Source of the DNA: Oreohelix idahoensis
Lineage: Eukaryota > Mollusca > Gastropoda > Stylommatophora > Oreohelicidae
DNA length: 64,000 nt
Assembly (NCBI GenBank): GCA_024509875.1
Contig: JAMPIV010004453.1
Coordinates: forward strand, 1 to 64,000
Reading direction: 5' to 3'
The position numbers were made by a program, and so were the translations under genes. Shown piece by piece: positions 10,229 to 21,200 of the stretch; position 1 is the first letter of the stretch; each line of letters starts with the position of its first letter. The notes below the pieces were generated by a model. That model was not told the DNA's origin and did not search any database. It saw only the letters and a program-made list of their open reading frames with translations.

Positions 10229-11553
10229 CAAGGGGATTGACATAAGTCTTGGGCCTGACCATGAAGGAGTCACAGGAGGAAGATGAAACTTGGCACATTT
10301 AAAGGTCATCGTATTTGCACTGAATGTGTAAAGTACGCGTTTGTTTCTTCAATGGGTTTTCCCGCTATGGTGCACGGCGCAATGTACCCTATTGACCGGA
10401 TCTGCTGCTCCAAAGATTTGACAAAACAATGCAAAAGAAGGAGGCCAGAGCTGTGATAAAAATTTTTGATGTTTCAGAGAAAAACACCTACAGAAATACA
10501 CAGGGAGATGGAACCAGTGTTTCGTGATTCTTGTCCTTCATATACTTCGGTAAAAAACTGGTGTCAACAGTTTAAGTGCGGCCGCTCAAATGTTGCTGAC
10601 CTGCCAAGATCTGGTAGACCAGCCTCAGAGTGCAACGATGAAAATGCAACAAGAGTGAAGAAAATCATTGACAAGGATCAAAAAATGACAATTGTGGAGA
10701 TAGCTAGTAGAGTAAAACTAAATGGAAGAACAGTTTATAGAATTTTACACAACAGACTGAACATAAGAAAAGTGTGTGCACGCTGGGTTCCGCGACTGTT
10801 GACACGTGAACAGAAGCAAACGAGGGTAAAGTGCTGTCAACAGTTGCTCAAAAAGTGTCAGTCAAAAAAATTTTTGGAGACCATGGTGACCAGTAGATGA
10901 GACTTGGGTACACCATTATGACCCCGAATCCAAAATTGCCAGCATGCAATGGGAAAACCCCGGGCTCCCCAACACCTGTCAAGCCGATGGCGCAGAAATC
11001 TGCAGGAAAAGTGATGCTGACTGTTTTTTGGGACGGCAAAGGTGTCCTTTTGAAAGATTATCTGCCTCGTGGCAACACAGTTAATGGACAGTACTATGCA
11101 GATCTTCTCACAAAACTAAGAAAGGTTGTGACCAGGAAATGAGGGATAACGCGCACTCAAAATCTTCCTTTGCTTCAAGACAACGCGCCCTCTCACAAAG
11201 CACGGCTTGTGTAGTTAGCAGCCACCGATTTGAATAATGAAATTCCTCCACACCCACCATATTCTTAAGATTTGGCTCCATCAGACTTTTTTCTATTCCC
11301 AAATCTTAAAAAAACAGCTAAAAGGAAATCATTTTGACAGCGATGAAGAGGTTATACTGGCATGTGATGACTGGTTTAGTTTGAAAAATAGGGTGTTCTA
11401 CTCCCAAGGTCTTTTCAAGGTCAAGCAGAGATGGCAGATGTGTGTCAATTCAGACAGTGGCTATATTGAAAAAGGAATAAACACTATACAAAATTTCAGT
11501 TCTCTATGACATGTCCTTCATGGTCAGGCCCAAGACTTATGTCAACCCCCTTG
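10229..11553 (+). mobile_element. mariner-family DNA transposon, complete but dead
   Basis: Ends in matching inverted repeats of about 40 bp: CAAGGGGATTGACATAAGTC at the left and its complement, with one or two differences, at 11514-11553. A TA lies on both sides (10227-10228 and 11554-11555), the standard target duplication of the Tc1/mariner superfamily. Total length of 1325 bp is normal for mariner. The site is inside the last unit of the 41-bp minisatellite. Confidence 0.9.
10429..11510 (+). pseudogene. mariner transposase, multiply broken
   Basis: Probable start at 10429 (MQKKEARAVIK), then a frameshift into QRKTPTEIHREMEPVF. The N-terminal half has the paired helix-turn-helix regions (SVKNWCQQFKCGRSNVADLP, SGRPAS) and the family signature CARWVPRLLT. 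After a frameshift near 10887 comes VDETWVHHYDPESK with catalytic Asp 1, then KSAGKVMLTVFWD, LLQDNAPSH (Asp 2) and LAPSDFFLFP (Asp 3). There are 34 codon positions between Asp 2 and Asp 3, the DD34D spacing of mariner. Decay includes at least three frameshifts (near 10460, 10887 and 10965) and in-frame stops after VVTRK, after KARLV and in place of the Pro in PPYS-P-DLAP. It is not functional. Confidence 0.9.
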
Positions 11554-11555
11554 TA

Positions 11556-12071
11556 TATTAGTCTCGTTGTACGACATGCCTGAACGTGCAGTAGTCTAAT
11601 TCTTTTTTTGTCTCATCAGAGATCGCCGGGAATTATACGATGTCTAAAGATCAATAGTTTGAAAAATGTAATCCAGTTTTTGTTCAGCGTGGACTACACT
11701 AATTCAGTAGATAGTTAAACTGACATCTCTAGAGATTTCCGTGGCGAAGGAAACATCTAATTACCCTGCAGCAGATTAACTCGTTTACATAGCTGTCACG
11801 CGGGTTCCAAAATATAAATTAACGTGTTGGGACTCAGTTACCCGGTCTCGTGTTAAACGGTGAATTATTTCTTGGTTAGTGTCAAGCACGGATAGTCTAA
11901 AGAGTCAACATCTGGTGGGCGCTGTGTGATACAACTGGTTAGTTTGTGGTTAACATTGTGGGTCTGTGCAGTGGCAACATTGACAGTTAATATATGTGTG
12001 AGAGAGTGTGTATGTTTGTGTGCGCTTTTTTAAAAAGGATAGAGAAAATCAGTAACGATTTGGTTTGGTTT
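11556..12071. other. No gene seen
   Basis: No motif, repeat partner or coding frame recognised beyond the minisatellite remnant at 11554-11560. Confidence 0.35.
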
Positions 12072-12548
12072 TAAGGACTATCTTCATTGCAAGCGGACAA
12101 CTAATTCCATTAGTGCTCCGATCTCCTCCCTTAGATCATACAAGTAGGATCTCAGCACAGTGCACGAACTCCGTAGCACCGGCGAAAATCCCAATGTATG
12201 TATATCGGAATCACACATTTTAAAAATATTTTTGTGGTATGTAGGTCTCTAATTTTTAAATGTTTGCCAGGGCAGTGGCCATATGCCCTATTCTTTATGA
12301 TTTCCAACTGCCGTGGGATTTTTAATGTGCGCAGCTTGCACACGGGACCTCCTGTTTTTTTTTTTTCTCACCTGTATCCGAGAAAGTTAGGCATCCGATC
12401 TGACTACCAGGAGACCAAGGGGGAGTATGACATCATTAGGAACTCTGGTTCTGAAAAAAAATCCATTAATTATATTCCTTCTACTGGGAATCGAACCCGT
12501 TACCTTTAGAATTCGAGGCGTACCTCTTAGCCACTCCGATCCCTAATT
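12072..12548 (-). repeat. tRNA-derived SINE with conserved central domain
   Basis: Minus strand starts near 12545 with a tRNA-like head: box A TGGCTAAGAGG and box B GGTTCGATTCC, both consensus matches about 40 bp apart. The middle reads GTCCCGTGTGCAAGCTGCGC, CCACGGCAGTTGG and CTGCCCTGGCAAA. This resembles the central domain shared by many invertebrate SINEs ('CCCGTGTGCAGCATGCAC...CCCACGGCA...CCTGGCAAA', from memory). The 3' body matches 7490-7735. T and A runs inside suggest decay. Confidence 0.75.
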
Positions 12549-12783
12549 AGTAACGATGATCCTTGTGACAGAACAAATTAAGATCTCTCCTCCCTCCCCC
12601 CCCCTTTTTTTAAATTAAAATTTGGGTAGATTTTGCTTTCTTCTTACGAGGCACGTACCTTTCAGGCTAGACTTACGTCTGTTGATTATATCAGAGCGCA
12701 AGTCGCTATCCAAAAGCAGGTGATCTGTGTTAACTGGTGTACAGCGTTAGATACTAAGTCCTGAAAAGGAAGGTGCCACCAAA
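12549..12783. other. No gene seen
   Basis: Short unassigned spacer between the SINE and the minisatellite. Confidence 0.3.
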
Positions 12784-13217
12784 CAAAGGGCTAGAAAAAT
12801 GAACGACGGTAGTAATGAGAATTCGATAACGAAAAGTAAAGCAACACAGTAATGAAGATTAGATAACAGAATAGGAACAGACATGAGCATTGTGGATTAG
12901 ATTACAGAATAGCAACATGTACCAGCAACAAGGATTAGATAACAAAATATGAACATATTACAACATTGAAGACTAGATACCAAAATAGTTTCAGACAGCG
13001 GCATCGAGGATTAGACAACAAAATAGCAACATAATACAACAATGAGGATTAGATGGTGAAATAAGAAGAGACTTCAGTAACGAGGATCACATAACCAAAT
13101 AGGAACAGGCAACAATGAGAATTAGATGGTGACAAAGGAACAGACTTAAGCAACCAGCACTAGATTATGAAATAGGAAAGGCGTCAGTGAGGATTAGATA
13201 AGGAAATAGGAAGAGAG
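12784..13217 (+). repeat. Degenerate minisatellite (GGATTAGATAAC), left part
   Basis: About ten irregular units of roughly 35-45 bp built on GAGGATTAGATAACRAAATAGGAACAGA. The same array continues at 15756-16035, so the solo LTR at 13218-15750 split it. The first 5-bp target duplication, GAGAG, is at 13213-13217. Confidence 0.85.
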
Positions 13218-15461
13218 TGTCGCATAGACATTTATGATCAATAAATTTTCTATATTCTTTCTTTTCTACCCGTGTCCTCTACTTTATTATCACTCTTTCA
13301 TCCTTTTCCTGTTTTTTCGCATTCGTTCGTTTGCGAAAAAAAAATTTACTTTCTCATTCTGACTTTACCGTTTTTCTCATACACTGGAAACATATGTTAT
13401 TACATCAGATGTCAGTCGCTACAGAGACGGAATGTGTGATAATTCGTTTCGCCAGACATAGATGTAGACAACTGTCTACATTTTCATCTGACACGGGCGT
13501 TTCTTCAGGCTAGTCACTCGGCGATAAGTGTGATATGACACTCACGCAGCGTTCTAAAATGAGACATATCGTCTACATTTTCACCTGACACCACGCTCCT
13601 TCGGCCAGTCGCTTGGCCTGAGGTGTGGAAAGCGCCAGACATGCATCGCTCAGAACGGCCACATGTCGTGTGAGGTGTTAAGACGCGTTTTGGCAGGTTA
13701 TGGCAGGGTCTGAGCTAATGTGAAGCGTTAGGAGAGGGGGAGATACCGGTGCTTTTTCGGGTTTGCAAAATAGCGTGCATCCTTTGTCTGTTTAAGATAT
13801 ATCTACCCGAGAGAGTTTTAGAATGGTCATTCATACTCAAGATTCGCAGTAGACAGATCACTCGGGCTAGGAAATATCTTGTATATTGAAAAAGTTCTGA
13901 GTTTCTTGGCAACATTTTGCCGAGTTCTAGACTACCATTATATTGAAGGATTCTAGTTTCGTGGTATTTAATCTGTAGTTCTGTGTGGAGGTAAATATTA
14001 GATATCTAGTATTATTTGTGAGTGATTAAGGGTTAATCGCCGATTTATTTCATTAGTTTCTTTTGTGCAGTAGGATTGATTTATAAGTCTGTTATACTCT
14101 CTAGCTGACGTGTTTCAGTGGAACGCAGATCAAATTATAATTTCTTCCTTAAAACTCATGCAGCTATAAAATAATTCTATTTAACTGACCAGTCGAGAAT
14201 ATTTAAACTAACTTATAAATGTCGATTCATCATTGCGTATTGACGAAATACGTATGTATTTCTAATTCATGATGATTGATTTTTTGAATATAACTATTTC
14301 ACGGGAAGTTTTAAACGATAAGTCAAGCTCTCCGCTTGCAGTTTATAATGTAAGTTATAACCGGAGTACATAGTATGTATAGTATCTGAGATGTTTTTCT
14401 TTATACAGTGAAAACTGGGGGTGACCCAACTTTGCCAGCGTTGAGTACACGAGAAATATCTGTGAAGAACTAAAACATTTTCCTTAAAGACTTGGTGTTA
14501 ACCTTTACAAGAACTTTAAGATTTTAATGAAATAACTGCGCCTACCGAGCCAGATTAATTTCTTCCTGATAAACCATCAAGTACATGTCAGCCCTTGGGG
14601 CGAGTAACATATTACAAGAAACTAACATTCCGACGATTTTGAAACCTCGTGGTGTGACCCAGAATTTTACCTTTTGATCGAAGTTACAAACCTGCCATTT
14701 TTCCTAAGTAGTGGAAACCTCGTGATTCTGACACTGTGAGCCCGTTTAAACTTTCTTACCCAAACTGATTCAAGTGACCTTAACAATAATCTTAAAATAA
14801 ACTGGTGAAGTGAATGCTCCCCGGAGCAGTGGAAGAAACCTGTATCTGCAGAGCTGGGATTCTCTTTATCCAAAGAATACAAATTCACTGTAGAGAAGTG
14901 TCATAAAGTTTGCGCCAGACGGCGAACAACAGCACGATTGTAGGTAAGAATGTATGACAGGGATCCCTGATGACTGAATCGAGTGAATGCAGGACTGAGC
15001 GATTCCTTTATTGTGTTTTTTTGCACCCATTTTTTTCTTGCTGTCTTAAATTTCTTTATGCAAGTTTTGTTGCTAACAAATATTTGTCCCTAGGATAGAG
15101 CAGAGTATCCAAGTCTGTTCATACCCTTAAAGGGAAGACTTAGACTAAATTATATGTATCCGTGACTCTTTGGGGCTATCAGTTTTCTTCTAACAGGACT
15201 ATGGGCTATTCATCGAGGGAAAGGATCATACTGTGGGTCTATCATTCTTGTAGCATTTTTATTGACTTTATGACTATTTGTATATGCTTTGATGTAATTT
15301 TATGTGTTGTGGTGGAATTTTCAGATAATTAAAAATTCCCTTGAACTTAATCAGTGTGTCGGGTCAGCTCGTTCCAAAATATCTATATAATCATTGTTAT
15401 AGTTCTCCCACGTGCGTGCGTCTACATGTCGTCAATTGTGTGTGTGTGTGCACGTGAGTGG

Positions 15462-15536
<75 letters not shown>

Positions 15537-15750
15537 GCAATAGACTGTCTGACCCCTCTAGATCTGTTGTAGAAGATAGGCTAAAAGAGAGAAAAGATTC
15601 TCGATTTCAGAGACAGCCTCTATTGATTTCTACCATCTCACTCGTGGAAATCTATTTCTACTATCATCTCTCACTGTGGCTATCACTCATTCTAATCTAT
15701 TCAGAAGGGACCAACCCAAGTCTTAATTCCCCTATCAAAAATCTACGACA
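13218..15750 (+). mobile_element. Solo LTR family A, copy 2
   Basis: Starts TGTCGCATAGACATTTATG and ends AAATCTACGACA, with GAGAG on both sides (13213-13217, 15751-15755) and the same minisatellite on both flanks. Length is 2533 bp, of which about 70 bp is a TA microsatellite at 15463-15533. The corresponding spot in copy 1 has a short TA tract and copy 3 has almost none. ORFs inside are short and not shared between copies, so it is non-coding. Confidence 0.8.
15463..15533. repeat. (TA)n microsatellite inside solo LTR
   Basis: Pure TA run of about 35 units between GTGAGTGGT and GTAGCAATAGACTGTCTG. Confidence 0.95.
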
Positions 15751-15755
15751 GAGAG

Positions 15756-16035
15756 CTCAGCAATGGGGATTAGATAACGAAATAAGAACAGTGTGCAGCA
15801 TTGAGGATTAGATAACAAAATAGGAACCGAGTATAGCATTGAGGATTAGATAACGAAATAAGAACCGTGTGCAGCATTGAGGATTAGATAAAGAAATAGG
15901 AACCGAGTGTAGAATTGAGGATTAAATAGAGTGAGCATTGAGGATTAGATAACGAAATAGCGTCAGCAACTTTGAGGATTAGATAATGAAATAGGAAGAT
16001 AGTGCAATGATGAGCTTAGATAACGAAATAGTAGA
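15756..16035 (+). repeat. Degenerate minisatellite (GGATTAGATAAC), right part
   Basis: About seven units with core GCATTGAGGATTAGATAACG and AAATAGGAACCGAGTG. Continuation of 12784-13217 after the solo LTR insertion. Confidence 0.85.
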
Positions 16036-16904
16036 ATTCCATTACATTAAACGTGGATTAAAGCAACAATTTGTGTGTTTTTTCTCTATTATCTTTGTGC
16101 AGCAGAAACCCTGAGAAAGGTATTGATTAAATAAGATCACCAGTAACATCAGATATACCAATATCTTTGAAAAGAGAAAACAGTATTTAATTGCGTCTAG
16201 ATTTCGGAATACATTGACAACTGTATGCAACACAAATGCGTTTTATTTTTAACAAAATTTATCTCGTCTCAATGACGTTTTTTTGGGAGGGAGGGGGGGG
16301 GGGAATAAAATGCCAGATTATTAAACCATTGAAAATGCCAGCTGTTAGTAAAAGAACTAAGAACAACTAGAATAGAGACCGCTGAAGTCTTGCTGTAAAA
16401 AATATAATGTTGGGGATTTTTCTTGGGCGGAAAATGTCATTAACGAAATGTCAAACACGTTTAATAAAACCACAACACGATTTAAAAAAAAAAAAAGAAG
16501 ATAGTAATGAAATAAATAAATAAAATAAATAAATAAGTAAAACTAAAAATGACAAGACACGGACACAGACAAAATATTATAACTGGGAATCATTCCAAGA
16601 TTGAATATTATAAGACGCGTTGGGGGCACTCGGTTTAAATAGCAAGATAGAATGCACAATAAAAAAAGAAACTTCTAAAAGTATCATTGTACAGAATACG
16701 AGAGGCAGGACTTCCTAGAAAGTTGCTATCATCTGTATATGTCGCCACGGTCATCATGGTTGACTAAGGCAGGAAAATGTCTGCTGCAAAACTGCTTAAT
16801 AACAATACAAGAAATGCACGACTTTTATTTCCAGAAATAAAAAGTAAGTGGTATGGAGCGGTGATAGCATTGTAAGGATGGCGAGAGAGTGTATGGGTAT
16901 TCAA

Positions 16905-16907
<3 letters not shown>
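16036..16907. other. No gene seen; G run, A runs, AAAT-type simple repeats
   Basis: G-rich run at about 16288-16303 and AATAAATAAAT simple repeats near 16510-16535. No domain recognised. Confidence 0.4.

Positions 16908-16962
<55 letters not shown>
16908..16962. repeat. (GA)n microsatellite
   Basis: Pure GA run. The RERERE and SLSLSL ORFs on either strand are artefacts. Confidence 0.95.
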
Positions 16963-16964
<2 letters not shown>

Positions 16965-17121
16965 GAATGTACGAAGGACATTAAAAAAAAAGGGTCGAGA
17001 ATAGAGCACGCAGGCCCGTCCAACATTATGCCCTTTGTCTCAACTTTAATTCTGTATTCTTGCACTCACCCATAAGGGGAAACTGTAAAAAAACGAATTT
17101 GTACATTTTTGCATGCATGAG

Positions 17122-17188
<67 letters not shown>

Positions 17189-17318
17189 GAGACAGAGACA
17201 CAGAGAGAGACAGAGACACAGAGAGAGAGACACAGAGAAACAGAGAGACAGACAGAGAGACAGACATAGAGACAGAGAGAGAGAGAGAGAGAGACAGACA
17301 GATAGAAAGACAGACAGT
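17122..17318. repeat. (GA)n / (GACA)n compound microsatellite
   Basis: A GA run (17124-17184) grades into irregular GAGACAGAGACACAGA and GACAGACA motifs. Long ORFs on both strands are low-complexity artefacts. Confidence 0.95.
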
Positions 17319-17744
17319 CAGACAGATCGTTCGCAAATATATGCAACCGAGGTATACCTGACACATTTTTCGCACAATGTCAGATAGAAGAGATGTTTCG
17401 CATATTTGTTTCGTTATAATGTCGTATAAAAATCTCGATTCTAAACAGTTTTTTCCAGAATTTCTTAAAAATCATGCCGACATAACTCACAGATTAATTC
17501 CTTTTGGGTTTTTATGAGTTTGTTTTTGTTCTCATGCTGTACAATATGAGTAGGACATTATTTTTATGGTATCTCTTGACGAATTAATTTCAATTTCATA
17601 AATGTCAGAAATACTTTCCTCTTTACAATCAATCTGTCTCGCCTTCTTTCTTCTTATATTTTGTATGAGTGGTTACAGCGTCATTTGGTTTGGTTTGGCA
17701 ACCAGACGATACGTCAAGGCCTAAAAACCCAACCCCTGTAGACC
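17319..17744. other. No gene seen
   Basis: Unassigned AT-rich sequence upstream of the LINE fragment. Confidence 0.3.
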
Positions 17745-18005
17745 CAAGTAGAACAGTCCCAACTGAGATGGTTTGGCCATGTCTGCAGAATTGGAGAAGA
17801 TCGGCTACCACGGCAAGCATGGGAAACAAAGAGCCAGGAATCCAGACCTCCAGGACGACCCAAAGTGGACAACATTAGACAATCTTTGAAGGACCGAGGA
17901 CTAGAATGGAATCAAGCCAGGAGGAAGACAGCTGATGAAATAGTATGGCGCTCATTCTCTTACAAACTCTACACCTCACGGTAGAAGAGGAACGACTAAG
18001 TAAGT
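17745..18005 (+). pseudogene. Non-LTR retrotransposon 3' end
   Basis: The frame reads QVEQSQLRWFGHVCRIGEDR, then LPRQAWETK, PPGRPKVDNIRQSL and WNQARRKTADEIVWRSF before TAG at about 17983. The 'LRWFGHVxRMxxxRLPxxxxxW' block followed by 'GRPxxxWxxxIxxDL' is the conserved C-terminal tail of animal LINEs with an APE-type endonuclease. Everything 5' of this is absent. The element ends GAACGACTAAGTAAGTAA, an (AAGT)n tail like the one near 133-147. This frame is intact over about 80 codons. Confidence 0.75.
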
Positions 18006-18212
18006 AACTTTAAAGCGTCTCTGGGATAGTTCTTTTTGAGACGTATCTTCTTGTAGTGTCACGTGTTACTTCTATAGTGCGTTCTCTTGTCAAACGATTC
18101 ATCAGTCCCTCTTCTTTTTATTTTAGTTAAATGTCTGCACTTTTTCTTGATCCGACTTCCACAGTTTTTTTTAATTATTTTGCCCTCTTTTCAACCCCAT
18201 TGCTGCCGTTAT

Positions 18213-21200
18213 AGAACTGGCTTGACTTGAGCCATACAATAGAACTGACTTGACTTGAGCCATACAATAGAACTGACTTGAATTGAGCAATAGAATAGAA
18301 CTGGCTTGATTTGAGCAATACAATAGAACTGACTTGACTTGAGCAGTACAATAGAACTGACTTGACTTGAGCAATACAATAGAACTGAAGTGACTTGAGC
18401 CATATAACAGAACTGGCTTGACTTGAGCAATACAATAGAACTGACTTGACTTGAGCCATACAATAGAACTGACTTGACTTGAGCAATACAATAGAACTGA
18501 CTTGACTTGAGCAATACAATAGAATTGAAGTGACTTGAGCCATATAATAGAACTGGCTTGACTTGAGCCATACAATAGAACTGACTTGACTTGAGCCATA
18601 TAATAGAACTGGCTTGACTTGAGCAATACAATAGAACTGACTTGACTTGAGTCATACAATAGAACTGACTTGACTTGAGCCATATAATAGAACTGGCTTG
18701 ACTTGAGCAATACAATAGAACTGACTTGACTTGAGCCATACAATAGAACTGACTTGACTTGAGCAATACAATAGAACTGACTTGACTTGAGCAATACAAT
18801 AGAACTGAAGTGACTTGAGCCATATAATAGAACTGGCTTGACTTGAGCAATACAACAGAACTGACTTGACTTGAGCCATACAATAGAATTGACTTGACTT
18901 GAGCCAAACAATAGAACTGGCTTGACTTGAGCAATACAATAGAACTGACTTGACTTGAGCCATACAATAGAACTGACTTGACTTGAGCAATACAATAGAA
19001 CTGACTTGACTTGAGCAATACAATAGAACTGACTTGACTTGAGCAATACAATAGAACTGACTTGACTTGAGCCATACAATAGAACTGGCTTGACTTGAGC
19101 AATACAATAGAACTGGCTTGACTTGAGCAATACAATAGAACTGACTTGACTTGAGCAATATAATAGAACTGACTTGACTTGAGCAATACAATAGAACTGA
19201 AGTGACTTGAGCCATATAATAGAACTGGCTTGACTTGAGCAATACAATAGAACTGATTTGACTTGAGCCATACAATAGAACTGACTTAACTTGAGCCATA
19301 CAATAGAACTGGCTTGACTTGAGCAATACAATAGAACTGACTTGACTTGAGCCATACAATAGAACTGACTTGACTTGAGCAATACAATAGAACTGACTTG
19401 ACTTGAGCAATACAATAGAATTGAAGTGACTTGAGCCATACAATAGAACTGACTTGACTTGAGCCATACAATAGAACTGACTTGACTTGAGCCATATAAT
19501 AGAACTGGCGTGACTTGAGCAATACAATAGAACTGACTTGACTTGAGCCATATAATAGAACTGGCTTGACTTGAGCAATACAATAGAACTGACTTGACTT
19601 GAGTCATACGATAGAACTGACTTGACTTGAGCCATATAATAGAACTGGCTTGACTTGAGCAATACAATAGAACTGACTTGACTTGAGCCATACAATAGAA
19701 CTGACTTGACTTGAGCAATACAATAGAACTGACTTGACTTGAGCAATACAATAGAACTGAAGTGACTTGAGCCATATAACAGAACTGGCTTGACTTGAGC
19801 AATACAATAGAACTGACTTGACTTGAGCCATACAATAGAACTGACTTGACTTGAGCAATACAATAGAACTGACTTGACTTGAGCAATACAATAGAATTGA
19901 AGTGACTTGAGCCATATAATAGAACTGGCTTGACTTGAGCCATACAATAGAACTGACTTGACTTGAGCCATATAATAGAACTGACTTGACTTGAGCAATA
20001 CAATAGAACTGACTTGAATTGAGCAATAGAATAGAACTGGCTTGATTTGAGCAATACAATAGAACTGACTTGACTTGAGCAGTACAATAGAACTGACTTG
20101 ACTTGAGCAATACAATAGAACTGAAGTGACTTGAGCCATATAACAGAACTGGCTTGACTTGAGCAATACAATAGAACTGACTTGACTTGAGCCATACAAT
20201 AGAACTGACTTGACTTGAGCAATACAATAGAACTGACTTGACTTGAGCAATACAATAGAATTGAAGTGACTTGAGCCATATAATAGAACTGGCTTGACTT
20301 GAGCCATACAATAGAACTGACTTGACTTGAGCCATATAATAGAACTGGCTTGACTTGAGCAATACAATAGAACTGACTTGACTTGAGTCATACAATAGAA
20401 CTGACTTGACTTGAGCCATATAATAGAACTGGCTTGACTTGAGCAATACAATAGAACTGACTTGACTTGAGCCATACAATAGAACTGACTTGACTTGAGC
20501 AATACAATAGAACTGACTTGACTTGAGCAATACAATAGAACTGAAGTGACTTGAGCCATACAATAGAACTGGCTTGACTTGAGCAATACAACAGAACTGA
20601 CTTGACTTGAGCCATACAATAGAATTGACTTGACTTGAGCCAAACAATAGAACTGGCTTGACTTGAGCAATACAATAGAACTGACTTGACTTGAGCCATA
20701 CAATAGAACTGACTTGACTTGAGCAATACAATAGAACTGACTTGACTTGAGCAATACAATAGAACTGACTTGACTTGAGCAATACAATAGAACTGACTTG
20801 ACTTGAGCCATACAATAGAACTGGCTTGACTTGAGCAATACAATAGAACTGGCTTGACTTGAGCAATACAATAGAACTGACTTGACTTGAGCAATATAAT
20901 AGAACTGACTTGACTTGAGCAATACAATAGAACTGAAGTGACTTGAGCCATATAATAGAACTGGCTTGACTTGAGCAATACAATAGAACTGATTTGACTT
21001 GAGCCATACAATAGAACTGACTTAACTTGAGCCATACAATAGAACTGGCTTGACTTGAGCAATACAATAGAACTGACTTGACTTGAGCCATACAATAGAA
21101 CTGACTTGACTTGAGCAATACAATAGAACTGACTTGACTTGAGCAATACAATAGAATTGAAGTGACTTGAGCCATATAATAGAACTGGCTTGACTTGAGC

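Noticed and set aside
15458..15811. Isoleucine/tyrosine-rich ORFs in TA tracts (also near 7.1, 55.7 and 61.1 kb)
   Set aside because: They come from TA dinucleotide repeats.
16764..17375. RE-rich and SL-rich ORFs
   Set aside because: They come from GA and GACA microsatellites on the two strands.
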